Shown here piece by piece: positions 25,730 to 34,304 of a stretch of DNA of 64,000 nucleotides. Within the stretch, counting starts at the first letter, position 1. Each line of letters starts with the position of its first letter. The stretch is from positions 2,562,333-2,626,332 of the forward strand of contig NZ_LR812090.1 in NCBI RefSeq assembly GCF_903772925.1, read 5' to 3'. The stretch comes from Alteromonas macleodii. GTDB taxonomy: Bacteria; Pseudomonadota; Gammaproteobacteria; Enterobacterales; Alteromonadaceae. The position numbers and the translations under genes were made by a program. The notes beneath the pieces were generated by a model. That model was not told the origin of the DNA, searched no databases, and saw only the letters and a program-made list of their open reading frames with translations.

Positions 25730-28342
25730 ATGAAGTCACTTACATACGCCTTTCCCTGCCTTTCTGCAAATGTAAGAGCAACAGTAAACCCTACCACTTA
25801 TTGTCTTTTAACTACGCTTATATTTTCTGCTAGCTCTGTTAGTGCCCAAGCTAGCACCGACGATGGCGCACAAATACAAGCTGCGAACAAGAAACTTGAA
25901 CGCATATTAGTTCAGGCTCAGAAGACATCACAAAACCTGCAGGACGTTCCCGTGGCTGTCACAGCCCTAAGTGGTCAAGACATGGCAGACACTGTTAGTC
26001 GTGACATGTTCGACTTACAAAACTACGTACCCGCTTTTGGTGCGTTTCAAAATCAAAGTGTGACTAATTCAGGCTTTTCTATTCGCGGTATTGGTACTGC
26101 TTCTCAAAACTTTGGCTTCGAGTCATCGGTAGGCCTGTATGTTGACGGTGTTTACCGCTCCAGACAAAATGCACTTATTAGCGATCTAGTCGATATTGAA
26201 TCTATTGAAGTGTTGCGTGGGCCACAAGGTACCTTATTTGGTAAGAATACCGCCGCCGGCGCGATGACGGTATCAACCGTGGCGCCTTCACATGGCGAAC
26301 GTAATGGCTTTGCTGAGGCTATTATTGGCAATGACAACTTGGTTCGTTTGAGTGCAGGATCGTCGTTTTCACTTATCGACGATATTCTTGCTATGCGAGT
26401 ATCTGGCTTTAGTTCCCAAGGCGATGGCTTTATTACCGATGAAGCCAGAGGGCAAACCCTGAACAACCGTAACCGTTCTGCGGTAAAAGCACAGCTATTT
26501 TACACACCAACAGAAAACGTTAGTGTAAGATTAATTGCCGATTACGGCGAGCTAGACGAAAGGTGCTGCGGCGCACTGACGTTTCAAAATAATATTCAGG
26601 CCAATGACATAGCGGGTAAATTCGGCACTGATGCACTGCTGCTACAACCTCCATTCAACGCCACCATCTACGGGCGCGATGACTTTTACAATTATAAGAC
26701 ATCGCTGTCGCAAACTCCCCTTTCAAAAATGAAAGACAAAGGACTATCAGTTCAAGTAGATGTGGCTTTAAACAAAGCATGGGATTTTGTGAGCATAAGC
26801 GCGTACCGCGCGTTTGACAGCTTAGATACGGTAGATACCGACTTTTCTGATGCGGACCTTCTTACTGCCACTAACGACGCCAGACAGCAATCATTCTCTC
26901 AAGAAGTCAGGCTGCATTACAGCAGTGATGATATACGCGGCCTAATAGGCGCTTATTTCTACAGCCAAAACTTAGACTTAACCTTTGATACCACTACCCA
27001 AAATGATTTTAGCGTATTTTTCAATGCCGCCGCGCCTGACCTACTGCCGCTAGCTAACGCTATCAACGAGCTATCTGCAATTACATCCGGTTTTATTGCG
27101 CCTGCTGCAGTACCAGCCCCGTCTGGTACCGCTTTTGTGCACTCGGCTAATCAAGAACAAGACAGCATTGCTGTATTTTCTCAGTTCGATTGGCTGCTAA
27201 ACCGCAATTTTACGCTAACCACAGGCTTACGTTATACCCGTGAAGAAAAATCTATTGACGGAGCTTATGACGAACGAGGCCCCGGTATTGATGGGCTAAG
27301 TCAAAACCCTGCGCAATGGCCTAATATCGAACGTGCAGTACAAGGTTTACAAGACATTTCTGCAGCCTTGACTACTGGCCAAGCGCCCTCTGCTGAATCA
27401 CTGAATGCCATTGCGCCTTTTCAGCAGGCAGGCTGGGGATATTTTTTCTTGGGATCTGCAGCGGTTATGCCTCGCCCTGATTTAAACGAACAGCTTGATG
27501 ATTCCCAGCTTACAGGCACAGTAAAACTGGCTTATCACCCCAACGACAACACGTTGACCTATGCCAGTTTAGCCACTGGTTATAAAGCAGGCGGTACGAA
27601 TACTGACAGGATCTTGCCTTCGCTTAGCCCGCTGTTTGATGCTGAAAAATCGCGAAGTGCTGAAATAGGTATAAAGCACGATTTTGAAGAATACGGCGTT
27701 CGCGTAAATGCCGCTGCGCACTACACGCAAATTAGCGACTTTCAGGCAGCGACCTTTACCGGAACAGGTTTCAACTTGCAGAATGCGGGCGATATCATAG
27801 TTAAAGGCGTAGAACTGGAAGCAACATGGTTGGTAACAGAAAACACCGAATTACATGCCGTTGCCTCGCGCACTTTAGCGAACTTTGATGAGTTTGAACG
27901 TGGCACCTGTTGGGTAGCGTACACGTGGCACACGGGCATCGACGACCCGGGCCGTGCGAACCCTAGCGACCCTTTCTGCGCAAGAGATGGTGATCGCGTT
28001 GGCTTCGAACCACAGAATTCACTGTCTCTTATGTTGAATCACTATTTCGAGGTTGGGAATTACCCTGCCTCCGCCAGTATTGACTACCAGTACACAGGGG
28101 ATGTATTTCTTGATGATGCCAACGACCCGTATAAGTACTCAGATGATTTTTCGCTGTTCAACATTCGTTTAAGTTTCACTATTCCACAATGGGATAGTGA
28201 AGTTATTGCATGGTCGCGCAACGTATTCGACGAAGAGTACGTTGCACGAAGCGGATTTGATGTGCCCGTACAAACCGGAAAAGTTATGGCCTATCCAGGT
28301 GCACCTAGAAGCTTTGGCGTTACTTTTAGAAAGTCTTTCTAA
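25730..28342 (+). CDS. TonB-dependent outer-membrane receptor
   Basis: Outer-membrane active transporter of 870 residues. A signal peptide with an unusually long n-region ends near ASSVSAQA (about residue 41). A TonB box-like KLERILVQAQK follows, then the plug domain with VPVAVTALSGQDM, FSIRGIGTASQN, VGLYVDGVYRSRQ and EVLRGPQGTLFGKNTAAGA, and then the 22-strand barrel ending in a C-terminal Phe (SFGVTFRKSF). This resembles the broad IroN/FyuA-like receptors abundant in Sphingomonads and Alteromonas, for which substrates are usually unknown. Its stop overlaps that of the XdhC-like gene tail to tail by four bases. Confidence 0.94.
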   Translation: MKSLTYAFPCLSANVRATVNPTTYCLLTTLIFSASSVSAQASTDDGAQIQAANKKLERILVQAQKTSQNLQDVPVAVTALSGQDMADTVSRDMFDLQNYVPAFGAFQNQSVTNSGFSIRGIGTASQNFGFESSVGLYVDGVYRSRQNALISDLVDIESIEVLRGPQGTLFGKNTAAGAMTVSTVAPSHGERNGFAEAIIGNDNLVRLSAGSSFSLIDDILAMRVSGFSSQGDGFITDEARGQTLNNRNRSAVKAQLFYTPTENVSVRLIADYGELDERCCGALTFQNNIQANDIAGKFGTDALLLQPPFNATIYGRDDFYNYKTSLSQTPLSKMKDKGLSVQVDVALNKAWDFVSISAYRAFDSLDTVDTDFSDADLLTATNDARQQSFSQEVRLHYSSDDIRGLIGAYFYSQNLDLTFDTTTQNDFSVFFNAAAPDLLPLANAINELSAITSGFIAPAAVPAPSGTAFVHSANQEQDSIAVFSQFDWLLNRNFTLTTGLRYTREEKSIDGAYDERGPGIDGLSQNPAQWPNIERAVQGLQDISAALTTGQAPSAESLNAIAPFQQAGWGYFFLGSAAVMPRPDLNEQLDDSQLTGTVKLAYHPNDNTLTYASLATGYKAGGTNTDRILPSLSPLFDAEKSRSAEIGIKHDFEEYGVRVNAAAHYTQISDFQAATFTGTGFNLQNAGDIIVKGVELEATWLVTENTELHAVASRTLANFDEFERGTCWVAYTWHTGIDDPGRANPSDPFCARDGDRVGFEPQNSLSLMLNHYFEVGNYPASASIDYQYTGDVFLDDANDPYKYSDDFSLFNIRLSFTIPQWDSEVIAWSRNVFDEEYVARSGFDVPVQTGKVMAYPGAPRSFGVTFRKSF

Positions 28343-29331
28343 CGATTCAAATGGGTAGGTTTTGTATGAAACACAGCGTGACACTGTGCAATAACAGACA
28401 GTGCTATATGCTCTGGTAGTTCGCCACCGATGTCAAAGCCAGCAGGGCTCGCGAAATACTGTGTAAAGTTGGTATCCCCAAGCCCAGCTAAATCCATAAT
28501 TTCCTGCTTACGGTGCAGCGGACCAAGCATTGCCGTATAGGTTAACGATTGCTTACTTAGCACCTGCAGCGCTTTTGCATCAATTTCTCGGTGATGGGAC
28601 ATAAGCACCGCAGCTTGAATATTATGTTCGCCCATGTGAAGACGTAAGCCTTCCGTAGACGGGTCTTCAATTAAGTAATTTACCTCGGGAAAGTGTTCAA
28701 GTCTTGCTTGTGCGGGCCTTGGATCCCAAAGACTAACTAAATAGCCCTGCAAGCTAGCATGCTTGGTCATAAAGGTAGCGTCGTACCCTCCACCAACAAC
28801 AAGTAGGTGGATAGGCGGCAGCATCAAAACCGACAATGTGCGCTCGCCATTAACGGTATCTAGCACGGCCTTTCTAGGTGTAGCAGTATGGTTTTCCAAT
28901 TCCGTACAGTCACCCAAGGTACCGTCTACAGCGCAGCGCCACTCACACGCCTTTCCGCTTGATAAGGTCTTGCTAACCACATCCAAAGATAGATAATTAT
29001 TGTTTTCATTAACTGGCACGAGTGCCAGATGTACTACACCGCCGCATCCAACACCTAGCTTAAACGCAATATCTTCTTCATCTTCATCGTCATAAACTGC
29101 AGTTCGGCTAACGCCGTCAGTCATTACACGCTGTGCTTTTTTAACGATATCACTTTCTAAACAGCCGCCGCTTAAAATGCCAAGTTGATGCCCGGCATCA
29201 CTAAACAGCATCATGGCGCCGGCTTTGCGGTAACATGAGCCTTCTGTTTTAAAAATAAACCCTAGCACCCATTTGTGCTTTTTTTTAAGCGGAAGCCACT
29301 GCGCGAGCAAGTGGTTAACGTGATTACTCAT
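28339..29331 (-). CDS. XdhC/CoxI family protein
   Basis: A 330-residue protein with the XdhC N-terminal domain (TEGSCYRKAGAMMLFS, GILSGGCLESDI, DDEDEEDIAFKLGVGCGG) and a C-terminal Rossmann-like domain (LLVVGGGYDATFMTK, MSHHREIDAKAL). Characterised XdhC proteins bind molybdenum cofactor and help its sulfuration and insertion into xanthine dehydrogenase-type enzymes. No such enzyme is nearby, so the client must be encoded elsewhere. It is followed upstream on the same strand, 27 bases away, by the FrnE-like gene, suggesting one transcript. Confidence 0.9.
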   Translation of the reverse strand: MSNHVNHLLAQWLPLKKKHKWVLGFIFKTEGSCYRKAGAMMLFSDAGHQLGILSGGCLESDIVKKAQRVMTDGVSRTAVYDDEDEEDIAFKLGVGCGGVVHLALVPVNENNNYLSLDVVSKTLSSGKACEWRCAVDGTLGDCTELENHTATPRKAVLDTVNGERTLSVLMLPPIHLLVVGGGYDATFMTKHASLQGYLVSLWDPRPAQARLEHFPEVNYLIEDPSTEGLRLHMGEHNIQAAVLMSHHREIDAKALQVLSKQSLTYTAMLGPLHRKQEIMDLAGLGDTNFTQYFASPAGFDIGGELPEHIALSVIAQCHAVFHTKPTHLNR

Positions 29332-29358
29332 AACTACCTTTAAACTCGTGTAACCTGT

Positions 29359-30027
29359 TTATTGCTGCGATGCTGCTTTAGCAATAAATGCTGCCAATGT
29401 TTCAGGCTCTTGCGCACCTGCTACGCCCTGATTACCAATCACAAACGTAGGTACACTTTGGATACCGCGCTGCATCCAAAGGGTTTCTTCCTCGCGAACT
29501 ACTTGCGCGTATTTTTCACTTTTAATTACTGCTTCAGCTTCGGTTTTGTCGAGGCCCACAGACTCGGCCAATTCTACTAGCACACCAAGATCGTTCACGT
29601 CTTTACCATCAGTGAAGTAAGCGTTAAACAAGCTAAGCTTCATTTCTTCTTCAAGGCCGTTTTGTGCTGCAAAGTGAATAAGCTGATGGGCTTTGAAAGT
29701 ATTCTGCATACGGGAGTCGTCAGTGAAATTAAATGCAAAACCCAACTCTTCACCTGCTTGTACTAGTCGTGCTCGGTTCTCCACACTTTGCTGCTCGCTA
29801 ATGCCGTATTTTTCCATAATGTGTTCACGAAGGTTTTGTCCTTCAGCAGGCATATTAGGGTTTAGCTCAAACGGATGGAACTTGATATCTACTTCAATGT
29901 TATCAAGGGTTTTAATCGCTTCTTGCAAACGCTGATACCCCACTATACACCATGGGCATACCACATCAGATACCATATTAACCGTTACTTTCTGTACACC
30001 CTGTGCACCTTGCTCACTTGCTGCCAT
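29359..30027 (-). CDS. FrnE-like DsbA-family oxidoreductase
   Basis: A 222-residue thioredoxin-fold protein of the DsbA/FrnE type. The active site is VSDVVCPWCIVGYQRL (CPWC near residues 23-26), followed by the helical insertion and the cis-Pro loop in GIQSVPTFVIGNQGV. There is no signal peptide, so it is probably cytoplasmic like other FrnE proteins, which act as disulfide isomerase or in polyketide-type chemistry. The ATG used gives a normal N-terminus, although its ribosome site is weak. It probably shares a transcript with the XdhC-like gene. Confidence 0.9.
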   Translation of the reverse strand: MAASEQGAQGVQKVTVNMVSDVVCPWCIVGYQRLQEAIKTLDNIEVDIKFHPFELNPNMPAEGQNLREHIMEKYGISEQQSVENRARLVQAGEELGFAFNFTDDSRMQNTFKAHQLIHFAAQNGLEEEMKLSLFNAYFTDGKDVNDLGVLVELAESVGLDKTEAEAVIKSEKYAQVVREEETLWMQRGIQSVPTFVIGNQGVAGAQEPETLAAFIAKAASQQ

Positions 30028-30134
30028 GATAGGACTCGCTTTATTGAAGTCGTGAATTTATAGGGGCTTAGATAAGGTTACAAAAAGAAACTTCAACCCC
30101 ATTTAGCAATTATTTTCGTTGTCGCCTGTCAGTT

Positions 30135-30923
30135 TTAAAACGTCTTTTTTGAACCGTTTATATCGGCATGGTGAATGGGCGTGATTTTATCTAAAGCCAG
30201 GCGCGCCCAAATCTCGTAGCCCTTAGAAGAGGGATGAAAGCCATCTTCAGCCATTAAGCCGCTTCGCTGAATATCGGCAACAGTACCACCTAAGTTAAGC
30301 GCGGTAACATACAATATTTCTGCGTTAGAATATGCTGTTACGGATTTAACCAAAGCTTGGTTTAAAAGTAATGCTCGCCAGCCTAACAGTGCGCGCAAAG
30401 GTTGCGGTAGCGCTGGAAAGCAATGAATAGGAGGAAGAGCAGTAAACACTATTCTTTTACAGCCAAATTTGTGCGTTAAAAGTGTACTGATGGCATCAAT
30501 ATTTTGTTGCCATCGCTTTAGTGACACAAATTTAGTGACATCGTTAACACCTATAGAAATAAGCGCAGATGAGAAGTTTTCGCAGGGGAGAGATCTCAGA
30601 AGACTAAGCACATCTTCGCTTTTAAACCCTGTTTTGGCATGCAGCGATACACGGGCTGGTCCAATTTGACTAAGGCTCGAATACAATAAACCAGTTAGCG
30701 CACCCTGTTGCGTTAAAGCGCCTACGCCAGCCGCTGCAGAATCACCCACCACTAGTAGATTAGTGAGGGGTAACAACGAACCTTCTACTGAAGCTAGTAC
30801 ACGCTCTCCTTCAGGTTCTGGCAGCACAGTGGTCTTTTTTCGCACCCACAGCGCCTGCATCAATACAACAGGGGAAAGTAAAACAATAGCTAGGTTTAAC
30901 GCTAAAACTTTGAAGTAGATCAA
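30135..30923 (-). CDS. SGNH/GDSL-type esterase or lipase
   Basis: A 262-residue SGNH hydrolase. An N-terminal hydrophobic segment (about residues 5-25) probably anchors it in the membrane. Block I is LLVVGDSAAAGVGA (nucleophile Ser), block III ISIGVNDVTKF, and block V DGFHPSSKGYEIWA (Asp and His). The start is a TTG; the upstream frame is closed by a stop four codons before, so no better start exists. The start region overlaps the FNR-type site proposed for divergent hemN. Substrate (lipid, acetylated sugar) unknown. Confidence 0.87.
   Translation of the reverse strand: MIYFKVLALNLAIVLLSPVVLMQALWVRKKTTVLPEPEGERVLASVEGSLLPLTNLLVVGDSAAAGVGALTQQGALTGLLYSSLSQIGPARVSLHAKTGFKSEDVLSLLRSLPCENFSSALISIGVNDVTKFVSLKRWQQNIDAISTLLTHKFGCKRIVFTALPPIHCFPALPQPLRALLGWRALLLNQALVKSVTAYSNAEILYVTALNLGGTVADIQRSGLMAEDGFHPSSKGYEIWARLALDKITPIHHADINGSKKTF
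30910..30923 (+). promoter_or_regulatory. FNR-type site before hemN
   Basis: TTGAA-GTAG-ATCAA is one base from the FNR consensus TTGAT-N4-ATCAA. It is centred about 86 bases before the hemN ATG, which places a class II start near 30958 with an ATAAAC-like -10. It also overlaps the TTG start of the divergent SGNH gene. Anaerobic control of hemN by FNR is known in related bacteria. Confidence 0.55.
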
Positions 30924-31002
30924 ATCATATACCTAAGCAATCACATAAACTAAAACCATAACGCTCAATTCGCGCCATACACCTAAAGACAAGTGCAAAC
31001 AT

Positions 31003-32379
31003 ATGACTCACGCTATCAATGAACAACACCAAGCCGTATCGACAATTACCAAATATGCGCTTAATGCTCCTCGTTATACGTCTTATCCCACTGCACTTAA
31101 GTTTGAGCCATTGCAAATTGACCCGTTGCCGCCAGCATTGAACATTTCTAAAGCACCTGCGGTGATCCTGTACGTGCACATTCCGTTTTGCAAAACGCTA
31201 TGTTATTACTGCGGTTGCAACAAAATGGTAACCCGTCACAACGAGAAAGCAGACGAATATTTAGACTATCTAGAAAAAGAAATTTTGTCTAAACGTTATT
31301 TAACAGAAGGTAGGCGCGTGGTTTCACTCCATTTAGGAGGCGGCTCTCCGAGTTTCCTAAGCAAGACTCAACATACCTATTTAATGTATCTGCTTAAAAA
31401 ACATTTCACGTTTGAGGCAGGGGCTGAGCTATCTATAGAATTAGACCCCAGGAACATAGATAAACGCTACCTTCAAAATTTAAAATGCTTAGGTTACACG
31501 CGCATCAGCTTTGGCTTGCAAGACACCGACTACAACGTACAGAAAACGATTAATCGCGTGCAAAGCACATCGCACATTGCCGACTTAGTGTTTGAGGCGC
31601 GTTCGCTTGGTTTTGACTCAGTTAATTTGGATTTAATATACGGTTTACCAAACCAATCACTAGACACATTTTCATCAACTATTGCCGCTACGAAAGCCAT
31701 GATGCCAGACCGCATCTCGCTTTTTAGCTACGCACACCTGCCTGAACGATTTGCCGCGCAGCGCAAATTTGCGGAAGAAACACTACCAAACAGTGAAGAA
31801 AAAGCGTCGTTATACGACCTTGCTGTTAAAAGCTTTACGAGCATAGGTTACGAAATGATTGGCCTTGATCACTTTGCCTTAAGCAAAGATTCATTAGCCA
31901 TTGCAAAAAATAAAGGCTTACTTCACCGTAACTTCCAAGGGTATACCTTACGTGGCGACGCTGACCTTATAGGGTTCGGCGTGTCCGCCATTAGCACCGT
32001 AGGTAATGCGTACGCGCAAAACGCTAAAGATCTAAAGGAATACTATAGCCGATTAGACAACCACCTACCCTGCTCAAAGGTTGGACTTTCACTAACCGTA
32101 GACGACCTTATACGCAGAGACGTAATTTCTAGCCTGATGTGCAATCTAGTGGTTTATAAACAAGCTATTGAAAGCAAACACCACATTAAATTCGATGAAT
32201 ATTTTGCTTCAGCTTTAGATAATCTTGCAGAGATGAAACAAGATGGACTTATTGAAATCACATCCGAATATATTCGAGTGCCAGAGTCAGCGCGCATATA
32301 CATTAGGGCTATTTGTGCGCGTTTCGACGCCTACTTGAATAGAAGTGAAACGCTGAGTAGCTACTCCAGGGCCATCTAA
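31003..32379 (+). CDS. hemN: Oxygen-independent coproporphyrinogen III oxidase HemN
   Basis: Radical SAM enzyme that decarboxylates coproporphyrinogen III to protoporphyrinogen IX without oxygen in heme synthesis. The 458 residues match HemN. The N-terminus NAPRYTSYPTALKF is diagnostic, the iron-sulfur motif is C63-x3-C67-x2-C70 (CKTLCYYCGCNK), and LHLGGGSPSFLS, LDPRNI, RISFGLQD and the C-terminal HemN domain are present. Cytoplasmic. An FNR-type box lies upstream. It ends two bases before the convergent modC. Confidence 0.95.
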   Translation: MTHAINEQHQAVSTITKYALNAPRYTSYPTALKFEPLQIDPLPPALNISKAPAVILYVHIPFCKTLCYYCGCNKMVTRHNEKADEYLDYLEKEILSKRYLTEGRRVVSLHLGGGSPSFLSKTQHTYLMYLLKKHFTFEAGAELSIELDPRNIDKRYLQNLKCLGYTRISFGLQDTDYNVQKTINRVQSTSHIADLVFEARSLGFDSVNLDLIYGLPNQSLDTFSSTIAATKAMMPDRISLFSYAHLPERFAAQRKFAEETLPNSEEKASLYDLAVKSFTSIGYEMIGLDHFALSKDSLAIAKNKGLLHRNFQGYTLRGDADLIGFGVSAISTVGNAYAQNAKDLKEYYSRLDNHLPCSKVGLSLTVDDLIRRDVISSLMCNLVVYKQAIESKHHIKFDEYFASALDNLAEMKQDGLIEITSEYIRVPESARIYIRAICARFDAYLNRSETLSSYSRAI

Positions 32380-32381
32380 AA

Positions 32382-33605
32382 TTAAGGCAATTTGAAACGC
32401 GCAATAACCTGCATACCTTTTACAAGATTAAGGCGCTCAAGGGAAATACAGCTAATGGTGGCGTAGAGGACCTGGCTGCTATCGAGTACATTGAGCGTTA
32501 GCAATACTTTGGCGCTTTTTGCAGTAGCTCGCCCAGTTTGAGTGGTATTTGCATAGCCTTTCGAAGAGCCTTCTGAAGAGCTAAGCGGAAACGATACATG
32601 CTCGACACTAGATATAGCGCACGGCAACGCATTTAGAATACTACTTGTACTAGCAGTACCTAATTCAGTGATGTTAGTATCGATACTTACATCACAAGAT
32701 TTAACCGCAAATCGAACCGGAACCTGCCCATCGCTTGTCTGGGGCAAATAAGACAAAGATTCTGCAGTAACGTATATCTCTTGCCCCGCTACCGTAACTT
32801 GCTCAATTCCGTTTTCCGACTGACTCTGCTCATTGCCTTGTAATGGCAGAACACTTTGTCCTTGTTGCGTATCGCTATCGTGTTTGTAGCTGACAACGGC
32901 GTTTTGTGAGTGGTTGCTGTCGAATGCTTCGCTTTGCGCAGTAACTTTAAATCCCTCAAGTACGCTAGACGGTGTCGCAAATCCCTCTTTTGCGAATACT
33001 TGAGTCAATACATCGCGCGTTTTTCCACAAAGCTCTGTGCGGCCTTGATTAATAAAAACCAACTCATCGCTGAACAAGGCAAGATCATCTAAATCGTGAG
33101 AGATCACAAAGCATATAAGCTTCCCCGACACACACAAATTGTTCAAAAACTGGTAAATTTTGCGCCGGGTGAAGATATCAATTGCGCTTAACGATTCATC
33201 TAGCAATAACACATCTGGCCCATTGACCAAGGCTCTTGCAATCGCGACCCGCTGCGCTTCACCACCAGAAAGCGCTTGAACTGGCTTATCGATTAAATGT
33301 TCGCAATAACAGCCGCGCAAGCACGCGTCGATAGACATTGCATTAGGGCTTGCGTGACGCTGCGCTAGAGCTAAATTACCCCGCACATCGGTATGGGGAA
33401 ATAACATAGGTTGCTGAAAAACGATACCGACCTTTTGAGAGGTCCACGGCGTTTGCACTTTTGCGCTTTTTTCTACGCCAGCTAGGGCGCGAAACAAGCT
33501 GCTTTTTCCCGCACCTGATGGACCGGTAACCCCAATGAATCGGCTTTGTGGCTGCAATGAGATTTGTGAGTTAATGCGATTTGGTAGTAGCGCAGATATT
33601 TGCAT
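32382..33605 (-). CDS. modC: Molybdate ABC transporter ATPase ModC, enlarged
   Basis: ATP-binding subunit of the molybdate importer. The ATG at 33605 is preferred (one base after the modB stop, ribosome site GATGAGG); it gives 407 residues. Walker A GPSGAGKSSLFRALAG, Q-loop GIVFQQPMLFPH, signature LSGGEAQRVAIARAL and Walker B VLLLDESLSAID are intact. The C-terminal TOBE/MOP region is recognisable (VRFAVKSCDVSI, SSILNALPCAISS) but is spread out by Ser/Gln/Asn-rich insertions (about residues 215-270 and 340-365). E. coli ModC has 352 residues. It is the last gene of the moa/mod run. Confidence 0.93.
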   Translation of the reverse strand: MQISALLPNRINSQISLQPQSRFIGVTGPSGAGKSSLFRALAGVEKSAKVQTPWTSQKVGIVFQQPMLFPHTDVRGNLALAQRHASPNAMSIDACLRGCYCEHLIDKPVQALSGGEAQRVAIARALVNGPDVLLLDESLSAIDIFTRRKIYQFLNNLCVSGKLICFVISHDLDDLALFSDELVFINQGRTELCGKTRDVLTQVFAKEGFATPSSVLEGFKVTAQSEAFDSNHSQNAVVSYKHDSDTQQGQSVLPLQGNEQSQSENGIEQVTVAGQEIYVTAESLSYLPQTSDGQVPVRFAVKSCDVSIDTNITELGTASTSSILNALPCAISSVEHVSFPLSSSEGSSKGYANTTQTGRATAKSAKVLLTLNVLDSSQVLYATISCISLERLNLVKGMQVIARFKLP

Positions 33606-33606
33606 G

Positions 33607-34302
33607 TTAACGCGCCTCATCACTACGAATGACACCGTTAAAACGATAGAGCGCTGCGAGCATCACGAATGAGAATATCAGAAGGGCTAGTGCAAGGTTG
33701 TGTGCGCTGCCATATTCGAGCGCTTCTACCTGTTCATATAACGCGATAGACAGCACTTGCGTTTCACCAGGGATATTGCCTCCTATCATTAGTACTACGC
33801 CAAACTCGCCAATGGTATGGGCAAAGCTTAAGCCTAATGCCACTACAATGGGCGCTTTGCTTAAAGGCAGTACTATTTTTATAAAAGCTTCAAAGGCCGA
33901 AAACCCCAGCGTTTTTGCCACATCTAAATAACGGTTATCCAATTGTGAAAAGCCGCTGTACAAAGGCTGCAGAGCAAATGGTAGGGAGTAGATGACAGAC
34001 CCCAACACCAAACCTTCAAAGCTAAATGCTAAATTGCTCCCGGTTAGGCTTTGCCATCCCTGCCCCAACGCACTTTGCGGCGAAAAAGCAATAAGCAAAT
34101 AAAACCCCAGCACAGTTGGCGGTAGCACCAAAGGCAACGCGAGTATCGACATCACCAAAGGCTTAGCTTTGCTCTGCCAGTTCGCTAAAAACCACGCTAG
34201 CGGCAATGCGATTAACAACAGTAAGCCACTGGTTATAAAGGCCAGCTTTAAGGTAAGTAATATAGCTTCAAGTGTCGATGCCCCGAAGATTTCTGTGAGC
34301 AT
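33607..34302 (-). CDS. modB: Molybdate ABC transporter permease ModB
   Basis: A 231-residue inner-membrane permease with about five or six membrane segments. The permease signature EAA-like loop is in AKTLGFSAFEAFIKIVLPLSKAPI, with GLSFAHTIGEFGVVLMIGG and IALYEQVEALEYG characteristic of ModB. Length equals the family norm, unlike its enlarged neighbours. It follows modA by two bases and precedes modC by one base: tight translational coupling. Confidence 0.95.
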   Translation of the reverse strand: MLTEIFGASTLEAILLTLKLAFITSGLLLLIALPLAWFLANWQSKAKPLVMSILALPLVLPPTVLGFYLLIAFSPQSALGQGWQSLTGSNLAFSFEGLVLGSVIYSLPFALQPLYSGFSQLDNRYLDVAKTLGFSAFEAFIKIVLPLSKAPIVVALGLSFAHTIGEFGVVLMIGGNIPGETQVLSIALYEQVEALEYGSAHNLALALLIFSFVMLAALYRFNGVIRSDEAR

Positions 34303-34304
34303 AC

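Noticed and set aside
30925..31179. 84-codon minus-strand open frame across the hemN start
   Set aside because: Overlaps the hemN N-terminus and its control region; no recognisable domain.
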